Source of the DNA: Sedimentisphaerales bacterium
GTDB lineage: Bacteria; Planctomycetota; Phycisphaerae; Sedimentisphaerales; Anaerobacaceae
Direction: 5' to 3'
Assembly (NCBI GenBank): GCA_016931715.1
Contig: JAFGEF010000093.1
Coordinates: forward strand, 33,068 to 97,067
DNA: 64,000 nt
In this document: positions 35,294 through 44,334 of the stretch, piece by piece
Layout: every line of letters starts with the position of its first letter
Numbering within the stretch: position 1 is the first letter of the stretch
Program-made: the position numbers and the translations under genes
The notes under the pieces: model-generated
Told to the model about the DNA's origin: nothing
Seen by the model: only the letters and a program-made list of their open reading frames with translations
Database searches by the model: none

Positions 35294-36103
35294 TTAATGC
35301 TTTCGGCTCAGCTCACGGTATCTTCCGTATCGATGCTCACTGCTTTTGGTTATAGAATCAATCATTGCTTTTATATTATCATCAAGCCCGTCTTCCTGAG
35401 CCAAAGCCTTCGCGTTTTCGAGCAGTACATTACCCCCCCGATATAATTTTCGATAAGCACGGGAAACATTTTCTTTTTCCTGTTCATTCAGGCCGGCCCG
35501 TGCTAATCCTCTCACATTAACACCGCGAACCTTCTGGGGATAGTGACCGCTTGCAATCACAAACGGCGTAATATCATGGGTAATCCCTGCCAGCCCGGCG
35601 ACATAACACCATTTGCCTATGGTAACAAACTGATGCGAAGCAGCCAGCCCGCTCATCCAGGCGCCTGTTTGAATCCAGCAGTGCCCTCCTATCTGTACAT
35701 AATTGCTTAAAACTGTTTTATCTTCTACCATGCAGTCATGGCCGATATGCACTCCGACCATAAGGAAATTATCATTACCGATAATTGTAGATTCACAGGG
35801 ATAAATACTCGGGTGTACTGTAACCTGTTCATGGAAGCTGTTATTATTTCCTATAACAAGCCCGCCTGTTTTGGTGTCCGGCTCTAATCGTAAAAGCTGA
35901 GGTCGGCTGCCAATAACACAATTAGCAAAAAAGTGGTTCCCTTCTCCGACTTTCACGTCCCTGTCAATCACAACGTTTGGTTCAAGTATTGTCCCTGTCC
36001 CTATTGTGACTCCTTTTGCTACCACACAGTTAGGGCCAATTGTAATTCCATCTGATAAGACGGCTTCTTTATGTATTACTGCACTTGGATGTATTTGATT
36101 CAT
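35294..36103 (-). CDS. lpxA: UDP-GlcNAc O-acyltransferase
   Basis: 269 residues. Hexapeptide repeats forming a left-handed beta helix run through the first two thirds (HPSAVIHKEAVLSDGITIGP; TIGTGTILEPNVVIDRDVKV). The catalytic-His region GVHIGHDCMVEDKTVLSN and the acyl-chain pocket GGHCWIQTGAWMSGLAASHQ are present. The C-terminal helical domain follows. LpxA transfers a 3-hydroxyacyl chain from ACP to UDP-GlcNAc, the first step of lipid A synthesis. It sits between lpxC-fabZ and the dehydrogenase in a continuous lipid A operon. Confidence 0.96.
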   Translation of the reverse strand: MNQIHPSAVIHKEAVLSDGITIGPNCVVAKGVTIGTGTILEPNVVIDRDVKVGEGNHFFANCVIGSRPQLLRLEPDTKTGGLVIGNNNSFHEQVTVHPSIYPCESTIIGNDNFLMVGVHIGHDCMVEDKTVLSNYVQIGGHCWIQTGAWMSGLAASHQFVTIGKWCYVAGLAGITHDITPFVIASGHYPQKVRGVNVRGLARAGLNEQEKENVSRAYRKLYRGGNVLLENAKALAQEDGLDDNIKAMIDSITKSSEHRYGRYRELSRKH

Positions 36104-36130
36104 TTTTTCTGCTCAATAAAAATCCTAATT

Positions 36131-37435
36131 TCAGTCGTCATCTATAAGCATAAACCTGATTTGTGCTTCGGCGGCCAGGATATCACCAACCATTGCTGTA
36201 CAACGACATTGTGCCATTGTTTTCTTCAATCTGACTGTCTCGGCAATAAGAATCAATTGATCACCGGGCACGACAGACTTACGTAATTTTACTTTATCCA
36301 TACTTAGAAGTACCGCCAGCTTGCCTGTATGCTCCAGTCTCTGGGCAAACAACAAACCTGAAATCTGTGCCATTGCTTCTACAATCAAAACACCCGGCAT
36401 GATAGGTGTTCCGGGATAATGGCCCTGGAAGAACTGCTCATTAAATGTTACATTTTTAATTCCTTTTATTCTTGTATCACCTTCAATTTCAATCACCTTA
36501 TCCACTAATAAAAACGGGTACCGATGCGGCAAAATCTTTGAAATCTGGCGGATATCCAAAATTGCATCAGTACCGAATTTCTGCATTCTCTCCTGCTGCT
36601 GAGCGGCATCATAAAGTTTCCGGGCAAGCAACTGGTTTAATGAATGCCCGCTTTTGTAGGCTACAATTCTTCCGTTTAAAGGTCTGCCAACGAGCATAAG
36701 ATCGCCGATTAAGTCAACAATTTTGTGCCTGACACATTCATTTGGATATCTGTAAGTGTTTTTAATTGGGCCGTCTGAATTGATAACCAGCAGATCACGC
36801 GGGCCTATATGAGTTCCCATACCGCGAGCCTGAAACTGTATGGCTTCTGATTCGAGCAAAAAAGTCCTTGCCGGAGCAAGATTTTTCTCGAAATACTCCG
36901 GTGTAATCCGGCAACTGAAAACCTGTCTTCCAATACCGGTATGACCGCCATAGTCAAGATCATACGTTATATTCAGGCCGTCGTCAGCATAAGGAAGCGC
37001 GTAAATACTTGCTTCGCCTGAAGTTAACGAAACAGGTTTATTTATTACAAATTCTTTCCTGCTGAGATTCTGCTCGATAATTCCTGCACGCTTAAGCACT
37101 TTAAGATATTCAGCGCTGCTGCAATCCGGCGCCGGAAGCTCCGGGCCATCGACTTCGATAATCATATTATCGATTTCGAGAGCATTAACAGCCGCCAGGC
37201 AGTGTTCTACAGTTTCTATGCTTACAGAACCATTTCTTATAGTCGTGCGTCTGCTTCGTTCGGCAACATTGGGCGCTACAGCGCCGATCCGAACCGGTTC
37301 GGGAACATCAGTTCTGATAAAAGTTATACCGGTATCCGCAGGCGCCGGACGGAAAAGAACCTTTGCTTCTTTTCCCCCAAACAAACCATTGCCGCGTATT
37401 TTACATTCATTTTGTATTGTCTTTTGAAGCTTCAA
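36131..37435 (-). CDS. LpxC-FabZ bifunctional fusion (deacetylase plus hydroxyacyl-ACP dehydratase)
   Basis: 434 residues. Residues about 1-280 are LpxC, the zinc UDP-3-O-acyl-GlcNAc deacetylase: [12 protein letters not shown] supplies one His ligand, [14 protein letters not shown] the His and Asp ligands, and [11 protein letters not shown] the catalytic His. Residues about 290-434 are Fab[14 protein letters not shown] (catalytic His) and [20 protein letters not shown] (catalytic Glu). The fusion couples lipid A commitment to 3-hydroxyacyl-ACP use and is known from Bacteroidota and some Planctomycetota. It appears to start with TTG, 29 bases inside the lpxD end. Confidence 0.95.
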   Translation of the reverse strand: MKLQKTIQNECKIRGNGLFGGKEAKVLFRPAPADTGITFIRTDVPEPVRIGAVAPNVAERSRRTTIRNGSVSIETVEHCLAAVNALEIDNMIIEVDGPELPAPDCSSAEYLKVLKRAGIIEQNLSRKEFVINKPVSLTSGEASIYALPYADDGLNITYDLDYGGHTGIGRQVFSCRITPEYFEKNLAPARTFLLESEAIQFQARGMGTHIGPRDLLVINSDGPIKNTYRYPNECVRHKIVDLIGDLMLVGRPLNGRIVAYKSGHSLNQLLARKLYDAAQQQERMQKFGTDAILDIRQISKILPHRYPFLLVDKVIEIEGDTRIKGIKNVTFNEQFFQGHYPGTPIMPGVLIVEAMAQISGLLFAQRLEHTGKLAVLLSMDKVKLRKSVVPGDQLILIAETVRLKKTMAQCRCTAMVGDILAAEAQIRFMLIDDD

Positions 37436-38456
37436 GTACCTTTATCCTATTCCTTAACTGCTTTAACTCTTCTGCAATTTCAGGCAAACGTCTCGTATAG
37501 ACCATTATTCGCATTGCTTCGTTCCATTCATAAGCAGGTGTCCATGCTACTTTTTGTCCATCAGGTATATTGTTCATAACACCTGCACCTGCCCCAACCA
37601 TCACCCCATTACCAATTTCAATATTGTCTTTCAGACCAACCTGCCCGCCAAGCACAACACCATCACCAAGTTTTGTACTTCCTGATATTCCAACTTGTCC
37701 TGCTATCAGGCAGCATTTTCCAGTAACAACATTATGTGCGATTTGTACAAGATTATCAATCTTTGTACCAGCTCCAATTATCGTATTATCAAATTTAGCC
37801 CTGTCAACACAACAATTTGCTCCTATTTCCACGAAATCTTCAATTATCACACCGCCATTGTGAGGAATATGACAATGTTTGCCTTCAATAAAAGTGTATC
37901 CAAAACCAGCAGAGCCGATTGTGCTGTTTGCCTGAATAATGACATTATTACCTATCGAACAATTATGATAAATAACAACATTGCTATCCAAGCGGCAGTT
38001 CATTCCGATTTTAGAATTCTCACCAATTTTACAGCCGTTGCCGATTATCGAATTGTTACCAATTTCTACATTTTCATCAATAGTAACATAAGCACCGATA
38101 GATGCATATTTATCTATTTTAACATTTTTTGCAACAATAGCTGTTGGATGAATGCCGGCATCTTGAACCTTAATTGTTGGAGCAAAAATCTTCATAACCT
38201 CGATTAAGGCTTTATTGATATTATTAACAATAAGCTGCGGCATATCCAGGCCATCTATAGACTTAGAGACAATAACCGCACCTGCTTTAGAATCAGTAAT
38301 CGCGGCTTTATGCCTGTCATCTGTAATGAAAGTAACATTGCTTTGGTTTGCCGATTTTATTGGCGCCACCGATTTTATTTTACGAGCCAATTGTGCAGCA
38401 TCTCCGGCAAGACCGGCATTTATGCGTTTAGCCAATTGTGCGACAGTGAGCTCCAT
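37407..38456 (-). CDS. lpxD: UDP-3-O-(3-hydroxyacyl)glucosamine N-acyltransferase
   Basis: 349 residues from ATG 38456 (a GTG at 38471 is an alternative nearer the GGAG site). The N-terminal uridine-binding domain includes [19 protein letters not shown]. Hexapeptide repeats follow ([32 protein letters not shown]), with [21 protein letters not shown] carrying the catalytic His. A C-terminal helix ends with [12 protein letters not shown]. It adds the second acyl chain in lipid A synthesis. It overlaps the LpxC-FabZ start by 29 bases. Confidence 0.95.
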   Translation of the reverse strand: MELTVAQLAKRINAGLAGDAAQLARKIKSVAPIKSANQSNVTFITDDRHKAAITDSKAGAVIVSKSIDGLDMPQLIVNNINKALIEVMKIFAPTIKVQDAGIHPTAIVAKNVKIDKYASIGAYVTIDENVEIGNNSIIGNGCKIGENSKIGMNCRLDSNVVIYHNCSIGNNVIIQANSTIGSAGFGYTFIEGKHCHIPHNGGVIIEDFVEIGANCCVDRAKFDNTIIGAGTKIDNLVQIAHNVVTGKCCLIAGQVGISGSTKLGDGVVLGGQVGLKDNIEIGNGVMVGAGAGVMNNIPDGQKVAWTPAYEWNEAMRIMVYTRRLPEIAEELKQLRNRIKVLEASKDNTK

Positions 38457-38492
38457 TGTTAATTTAAACACTCCAGATATGTATTCAGCACA

Positions 38493-39095
38493 TTAATTCC
38501 CGGATTTAGTTTCCTGGTTCAGCCTCGCTATTACAGCATCTGTCAAATCCATACATCCGCCTTTGTAAAGTACTTTATGTGTTTTGACGAATATTGCAAA
38601 ATCATCCATACTTTGAGGAGAAATTTCCGGTTCTTCCACAGAAAGCACTAAATATAAATCTTTCTCTGCACCGATATCATTAGCAATTTTCAGGATTTTT
38701 GCATATAAATCCATTTGCCAAAGCTGGTTTTTAAGACTCTGTTCCTGCACATTGAAATCCTGGGGAAATTTCAACTGAGCTTCTTTTTCAGCTAATTCGC
38801 GATTCTTATTAAAAAATTCGGGAGAACCTACTTTTAAATGTCCGGAAGCAAGGTCTTCTTCAAGTGCCTGAATAGCTGTTCTGAGCTTCTCTTCCTCTGC
38901 TCTCAATTTTTTGATATCTTCTTTTGTTTTCTCCACAAAAGCCTTAGAAGCATTACATTCCTTTGATACGCGTATAATATCAACCGTTCCAATCTTTGAA
39001 ATCGGAATGCCCGATTGAGCCGAACTGTACTCATGGCTTAAAAACAAGGTTCCAATTCCAAATAGAAACAGCAATGCAATCATTTTAATCTTCAT
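38493..39095 (-). CDS. OmpH/Skp-family periplasmic chaperone
   Basis: 200 residues from ATG 39095 (AAAGGA about eight bases upstream; a start at 39125 would extend the signal). A signal peptide (about 1-27) is followed by KIGTVDIIRVSKECNASKAF, the first strand of the Skp body, and then long charged helices (residues about 45-140) that form the tentacles. Skp binds unfolded outer-membrane proteins in the periplasm and hands them to BamA, the gene just upstream. The bamA-skp-lpxD-lpxC/fabZ-lpxA order is the common one in Gram-negative genomes. Confidence 0.85.
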   Translation of the reverse strand: MKIKMIALLFLFGIGTLFLSHEYSSAQSGIPISKIGTVDIIRVSKECNASKAFVEKTKEDIKKLRAEEEKLRTAIQALEEDLASGHLKVGSPEFFNKNRELAEKEAQLKFPQDFNVQEQSLKNQLWQMDLYAKILKIANDIGAEKDLYLVLSVEEPEISPQSMDDFAIFVKTHKVLYKGGCMDLTDAVIARLNQETKSGN

Positions 39096-39140
39096 AAAAA
39101 AAGTCCTTTCAAGAATTATGCTCAATCATCATTAAAGTTC

Positions 39141-41300
39141 CTAATACTGGAACATTCCACCCATGAAGAAGTTGAATGACTGCCTTTCGTCGTCATCATC
39201 CTTTCTCAATGGTTCAGCAAATGTAAATCTTATAGGCACCGGCCCGAAAAACTGCGGCACCATTATCTGAAGGCCTGTTCCAGCCGAAATACGGTAGGGA
39301 CCTGTATCAATCGTACCACTATCAACGAAAAATAATAAAGAGACATTATCACCTATCAGCGGAACAGCAACTTCCGTATTTGCCAGAAATATCCAGTCAC
39401 TGCCTATGGGATCATGATATATCGGGTTTGCCACATTTGTCTGCAATCCCCTCGTGCTTATACCTCGATATCTAAATCCCCTTATTCCATAAGTTCCGAT
39501 TCCACCGGCATAAAACTGCTCATAAAAAGGTGCATCAGAAAAATTTGTAGCTGTTAGTATTTTTGTCGCCAGTATTGTCTTTCTTTCACGAAAATCCTGA
39601 TATAAAGTTTTGTAAAAAACCCCGGATCCTTCCAATATTCCGAAATCATCGTCACCGGTAACATACTCATAATCAACGTTGAAAACATATCCCCTTGTCG
39701 GCAAATATATATCATCCGTTTCGTCTCTGCCAAAGCCTAATTTTGTTCCTAATAAAAGATTATCACCTTTATAATCTTTTATTTTCAGCGGAGCATCATA
39801 ATCGATATTGCCTATATCAACGTTCTCAACACGGAAGCCCAAATTGGTTCGCCATAAGTTCCTGTAACGTTTTTGAAAACTTACAGTTCCCTTTGTTCTT
39901 TTTTCGTCATGGCTGCTGTACCATCTTTCCCAGCTTGAGCCGGTAACATTAAGTGAAGTCGGCCTGTTCCGAAAATAAGGTTCTGTGAACGAAACAGAGT
40001 ATGTGCTTACTTCATTGCCCGGCTGCAAATCGATGAGCAAACGCTGACCAGCTCCCTTAAAAGCCTGCATGGAAATAAATTCATTAAAACTTTCAGGCCA
40101 GTCGGTAATATCAAAATTTCTCTGCGACCAGTTCAGCATTCCGCTTAAACCATTATCGCTGCCGTAAGCAATACCGGGATTCCACATCCCTGTCAAACCT
40201 TCTTTTACATTTACCATCGCATCAAGACGATTTTCCTGATTCGGTTCCGGTATTACAGGTGTTATACTAACTTCTTCAGATAGAGTAGCGTTCCGGGCAC
40301 GTTTTTCCAAATTACCACCGCCCTCGGGCGGAGCTATATCTGCATTATAAAATTCTCCGGGACTGAAACCATATTCATCGAAAACCCTGCGAAGAACTTT
40401 ATCCTGTGTTTGCTCGTTGCCGGCAATTTCAATTTTCCCTATCCTGAACTGCCTGCCTTCTATTATGTTAAATTCTACATCAACTACGTCCGCATCCACT
40501 TTTGCGAGATTATGCTGCTGTTTGACCGTTGCTTCTACAAATCCATTTTCGCGATATATTTGCAGAATCCGTTTGGCTTGTACCTGTGCTCTCAACGGAT
40601 AAAAAATATCACCTGTTTTTAAATCGAATTTAGCAAGCAAAGTGTCTTTATCAAATTTCTTATTGCCGGAAATTTGTACGTTTCCAACTTTATATTGAAG
40701 CCCTTCATCGATAAGGAAAGTAATATCACTTCGCCCTAAAACCTGAATATCATAATTAAGAAAACCCCTCAGGTAATAAGCTTCCTGCAATTTTTTAACA
40801 TCAGCAGCGACTTTTTCTTCTTTATAATAACGCTGACGGAAAAACAATCCTCTTGTTTTTGTCTTTATAGTACTTTGTAAATCGCTTGTTTTAATAAGTT
40901 TGTTGCCTGTAAATTTGACTGATTTAATCTTAAACCTCGGCCCAGAGTCAATGATATATGTAATCCGCCCCTTCGATAGCTCCGAAGTATCAAGATTTAC
41001 TTTTACTTCTGCAAAACCTCTTTTGCGATAAAATTCTGACAACTCATACCTGCCGGAATCAATTAAAATAGAATCGAATTTATCACCAACCTTAAAATCA
41101 AGCTGTTTTATAAGAGTTTTATCTTTAAATGATTGCTTGTTTATGAAATTGATAGACTGAACAATAGCTCCGCTGCTGTAATCTCCTTCTGTCTGCAAAT
41201 TTGTCAGCTTAATTCCTTTATTGGAGTCACATCCGGTCAAAGCTGCAAATACAGTCAGGAAGATTGTCAATAAAACCGGTTTTATTATCTTATATTTCAT
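39141..41300 (-). CDS. bamA: BamA, outer-membrane protein assembly factor, with lipoprotein-type signal
   Basis: 719 residues. The N-terminus MKYKIIKPVLLTIFLTVFAA is followed by LTGC, a lipobox, so the mature protein may be lipid-modified at its Cys, unusual for BamA. Several POTRA domains follow (about 40-330; for example FKIKSVKFTGNKLIKTSDLQ, VGNVQISGNKKFDKDTLLAK, RIGKIEIAGNEQTQDKVLRR). The C-terminal barrel has the GIRGFRYRG motif and ends in FNFFMGGMFQY, a beta-signal with aromatic terminus. It inserts beta-barrel proteins into the outer membrane. No clear Shine-Dalgarno site before ATG 41300. Upstream dnaB ends 50 bases away. Confidence 0.93.
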   Translation of the reverse strand: MKYKIIKPVLLTIFLTVFAALTGCDSNKGIKLTNLQTEGDYSSGAIVQSINFINKQSFKDKTLIKQLDFKVGDKFDSILIDSGRYELSEFYRKRGFAEVKVNLDTSELSKGRITYIIDSGPRFKIKSVKFTGNKLIKTSDLQSTIKTKTRGLFFRQRYYKEEKVAADVKKLQEAYYLRGFLNYDIQVLGRSDITFLIDEGLQYKVGNVQISGNKKFDKDTLLAKFDLKTGDIFYPLRAQVQAKRILQIYRENGFVEATVKQQHNLAKVDADVVDVEFNIIEGRQFRIGKIEIAGNEQTQDKVLRRVFDEYGFSPGEFYNADIAPPEGGGNLEKRARNATLSEEVSITPVIPEPNQENRLDAMVNVKEGLTGMWNPGIAYGSDNGLSGMLNWSQRNFDITDWPESFNEFISMQAFKGAGQRLLIDLQPGNEVSTYSVSFTEPYFRNRPTSLNVTGSSWERWYSSHDEKRTKGTVSFQKRYRNLWRTNLGFRVENVDIGNIDYDAPLKIKDYKGDNLLLGTKLGFGRDETDDIYLPTRGYVFNVDYEYVTGDDDFGILEGSGVFYKTLYQDFRERKTILATKILTATNFSDAPFYEQFYAGGIGTYGIRGFRYRGISTRGLQTNVANPIYHDPIGSDWIFLANTEVAVPLIGDNVSLLFFVDSGTIDTGPYRISAGTGLQIMVPQFFGPVPIRFTFAEPLRKDDDDERQSFNFFMGGMFQY

Positions 41301-41350
41301 ATATAGTTATGTCACATCTTAACAGCCGGTCACATCTTGATTTTAAGCAA

Positions 41351-42790
41351 TTAGAATGGTACACCTCCGGCTGGCTCTTCGATGCGAGAGGCATTCTCGA
41401 AACGTGTAATCTTTTCCCTGAATGTAAGATTAATAACTCCCGTAGGCCCATTTCGCTGTTTTGCGATTATTAATTCAGCAGTATTATTATCCTGGTAATC
41501 TGTTTCTCCGCGATGATAATAATCCTCTCGATGCAAAAGCATAATAACATCAGCATCCTGCTCGATACTGCCGCTCTCTCGAAGGTCGCTCATTCTCGGT
41601 TTATGTCCCTCCCTGCCCTCGGGAGACCGATTTAACTGGCTTATGACTATAACCGGCAGATTTAATTCCCTGGCCAGAGATTTCAAATATCTTGATATGG
41701 TTGTAATTTCCTGCTGTCGTGATTCCGTTCGGCTCGAACCTATACTCATCAACTGTAAATAATCTATAACAATACATTTTATATCGTACATGCTCTTGAG
41801 TCTTCTTGCCTTGGCACGGATTTCCAGAGGGGTCAGGGTTGAAGTATCATCGATATAGAGTTGCGCATCAGCTAATTCCGCACATGCATCCGCTAATTTT
41901 TTATAGTCCTCGTCGCTCAACAGACCTCGTCTGACTTTCTGGCTGTCTATTCCGCTAATGCTGCACAAAAACCTCTCGGCCAATTGCTGCCTGCCCATTT
42001 CCAGCGAAAAAACAGCAACAGGAATTTTATCATTCACTGAAATATGTTCAGCAATATTGAGTGCAAAGCTGGTTTTTCCCATACTTGGCCGGCCGGCAAC
42101 GATTAACATTTCACCGTTCTGGAGGCCGCAGGTCAAATCATCAAGCTCATAAAAACCTGTGCTTAATCCTGTTACGTGTGTGCCGTTACGCTTTTCAATC
42201 AGCTCAAAAGAGCGAACAACCAGGTCTTTCAGCGCCGCTGTTCCATTTCTTTCTATATTTTTATCAGTTACCGCAAAAATTTCGCGTTCTGCTTCGTCAA
42301 GAACTTCTCGAACCTCGCCAGATTGCTCATAAGCCATTTCGAGTACTTTGCTTGAAACACCAATAAGCTCCCGAAGCAGCATTTTATCCTTTAAAATACC
42401 TGAATAATATTCTACATTCGCTGAGGAAGGAACAGAATCAAGAATTTTAGTGATATAATCCACGCCGCCTATTTCATTGAGCAGTCCGCGTTTTATCAGC
42501 TCATCCCTAAGCAATACTGCATCAATACCCAAACCCTTGTTTTTTTCAAATAAACTGACTAAAGCATCATATATTTCCTGATGTTCAAATCGATAAAAAG
42601 CATTTCGTTCCAGGTTCTCAAGAACAAATCCGATACATTGAGGATCAATAATCATAGAGCCCAGTACCGCCGCTTCAGCAGACAGGGATTCAGGCATAGT
42701 CCGCAATACAGCTAAACTTCCCTTCAACTCAGGATTTTCGCTGTTTGAACCAGAATTTTTAACTTTCCTGACTTTTTGCTTTTCTGCCAT
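41351..42790 (-). CDS. dnaB: Replicative DNA helicase
   Basis: 479 residues from ATG 42790 (a TTG two codons earlier is possible). The N-terminal helical domain starts PESLSAEAAVLGSMIIDP; the RecA-like domain has Walker A AGRPSMGKTSFALN, CIVIDYLQLMS (Walker B) and VISQLNRSPEGREGHKPRMS, the usual SQLNR segment. DnaB unwinds the replication fork. It lies in the same orientation as the envelope genes and directly upstream of bamA; 105 bases separate it from the MltA gene. Confidence 0.97.
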   Translation of the reverse strand: MAEKQKVRKVKNSGSNSENPELKGSLAVLRTMPESLSAEAAVLGSMIIDPQCIGFVLENLERNAFYRFEHQEIYDALVSLFEKNKGLGIDAVLLRDELIKRGLLNEIGGVDYITKILDSVPSSANVEYYSGILKDKMLLRELIGVSSKVLEMAYEQSGEVREVLDEAEREIFAVTDKNIERNGTAALKDLVVRSFELIEKRNGTHVTGLSTGFYELDDLTCGLQNGEMLIVAGRPSMGKTSFALNIAEHISVNDKIPVAVFSLEMGRQQLAERFLCSISGIDSQKVRRGLLSDEDYKKLADACAELADAQLYIDDTSTLTPLEIRAKARRLKSMYDIKCIVIDYLQLMSIGSSRTESRQQEITTISRYLKSLARELNLPVIVISQLNRSPEGREGHKPRMSDLRESGSIEQDADVIMLLHREDYYHRGETDYQDNNTAELIIAKQRNGPTGVINLTFREKITRFENASRIEEPAGGVPF

Positions 42791-42895
42791 AATCAATTAT
42801 ATTCTTCCAGAATTTATTTGATAAAACAATCTATTGTACCCATCATCCGATACCTCGTCAAATTCTTGTTTTTTTATAAAAAATCAGGAAGAATA

Positions 42896-44095
42896 TCATA
42901 TTCCGGATTTAAGAAACAGATAATATAATTTTCCTTCCTGGCGGATTTGCCCAGCCAGTTTTCCTGCTGTATCCCCCTGTCCCATATAAACATCGCATCG
43001 GCCCGGTGCACGTATTGCACCGCCCGTATCCTGATCCAGAGCAAAGCCGTTGTAAATACGTTTGACAATTACACCGTTTTCTTCTTTCGGCAGCTTTGTT
43101 GTTATAAAAGTCAGCGCACCGCGAGGGAAAATCGACTTATCGGTAGCAATACTTCTCTTTGCGATTACAGGTTCATTGATACTTCCCATGGGCTGCCCTT
43201 CTTCGCGTCTGAAAAACACAAAACGCGGATTTTTGTTCAAATACATGTCAATTTGGGAAGGATTTTTCTTAAAAAAATCAATCATTGCCGCAAGACTTAC
43301 CTGGTCGGAAGGTATTTTACCGTCGTTAACCAGTTCCTGTGAGATACCATGATATTCATGGCCGTTATTGGCTGCATAACCAATAGTAATCAAATCACCA
43401 TCTGGCAGCCTGATTTTTGCCGAACCCTGTACGTGTGCTACATATACCTCAAAAGGATCGCTCAACCAAACAAGCTCGCTGCCCTTGAGCATCCCTGAAC
43501 TGCTAATTTCCTGCCTTGAGGGATACTTGGTTATCTGACCATTAGCCCCTCGACGACCAAGTATTTCACCGCTTGAACTTTTTACCAGGTCTTCGGGTGC
43601 TTTATAGAGCGGGTAGCGAAAACGTTCAGTCCGGGTCAAAGAACCATCGAAAATAGGCGTATAGTAACCCGTAAAAAGTACTGTCCCCATATCATCGCAG
43701 CCAACGGACATATAAACATCAAACTGTTTTGTAATAGCGTCATTTAACTCTTTTAAAGATAGTCCGGAATCTAATAACTTTGCGAAAGCCTTCAGGCTGT
43801 TCACAACCTGTGCGTGAGAAATCTGGCCGGACGGAAAAAATTCTTTGCTTGATGGCTTTCCGAGATAATTCAGACTGTTATTGACCGCCGTGCGTAAATC
43901 CTTCAGGTCGATGCAAGCCAGGGCGAAATCCGGCATTTCCGCTGGATTGGTTATTTTTCTAAGTGCATATTTACCTGGCGCCAAAGGCCTGTTATAGTCT
44001 TTTTTCGCAATAACCACATCTTCCATCGGGGCTCTGCAGCCGACTATAATTGATATGGTTAGCAGCATCGCTGAAAGTAAAATTCTGTTCTTCAT
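42896..44095 (-). CDS. mltA: Membrane-bound lytic murein transglycosylase A (MltA), lipoprotein
   Basis: 399 residues; ATG with GGAG upstream. The signal peptide ends IIVGC, a lipobox. The MltA domain includes VLFTGYYTPIFDGSLTRTER and YPSRQEISSSGMLKGSELVW. The C-terminal 3D domain has FALDQDTGGAIRAPGRCDVY with the catalytic Asp. MltA cleaves peptidoglycan glycosidic bonds to form 1,6-anhydromuropeptides at the outer membrane. First gene of the long minus-strand envelope series, upstream of dnaB; divergent from the RND exporter. Confidence 0.95.
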   Translation of the reverse strand: MKNRILLSAMLLTISIIVGCRAPMEDVVIAKKDYNRPLAPGKYALRKITNPAEMPDFALACIDLKDLRTAVNNSLNYLGKPSSKEFFPSGQISHAQVVNSLKAFAKLLDSGLSLKELNDAITKQFDVYMSVGCDDMGTVLFTGYYTPIFDGSLTRTERFRYPLYKAPEDLVKSSSGEILGRRGANGQITKYPSRQEISSSGMLKGSELVWLSDPFEVYVAHVQGSAKIRLPDGDLITIGYAANNGHEYHGISQELVNDGKIPSDQVSLAAMIDFFKKNPSQIDMYLNKNPRFVFFRREEGQPMGSINEPVIAKRSIATDKSIFPRGALTFITTKLPKEENGVIVKRIYNGFALDQDTGGAIRAPGRCDVYMGQGDTAGKLAGQIRQEGKLYYLFLKSGI

Positions 44096-44226
44096 CCTGA
44101 TCTCCAGAATTAGTGTTTATAATGAATTTCTTATACAAAAGCGTTTCCTGACTTTCTATTTGGTTATGTTATACGAATTTTTGCAGATTTAGCAATTAAA
44201 ATTCGTTTTCTTATTTAATGTCGAAC

Positions 44227-44255
44227 TTGAAAATAGTTCTGACGTACGATAAAAT
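44227..44255 (+). promoter_or_regulatory. Sigma70-type promoter of the RND exporter module
   Basis: TTGAAA (44227-44232), 17-bp spacer, TAAAAT (44250-44255), about 80 bases before ATG 44335. An AATTAGTAT / ATACTAATT inverted pair lies just downstream, between 44266 and 44313. Confidence 0.55.
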
Positions 44256-44334
44256 CAAGCAATGAATTAGTATTTATTGGATTTTCGTCTTAAAAATTAC
44301 ATACTAATTTTCCTGGGGCAGAAGGAAGTAAAAA

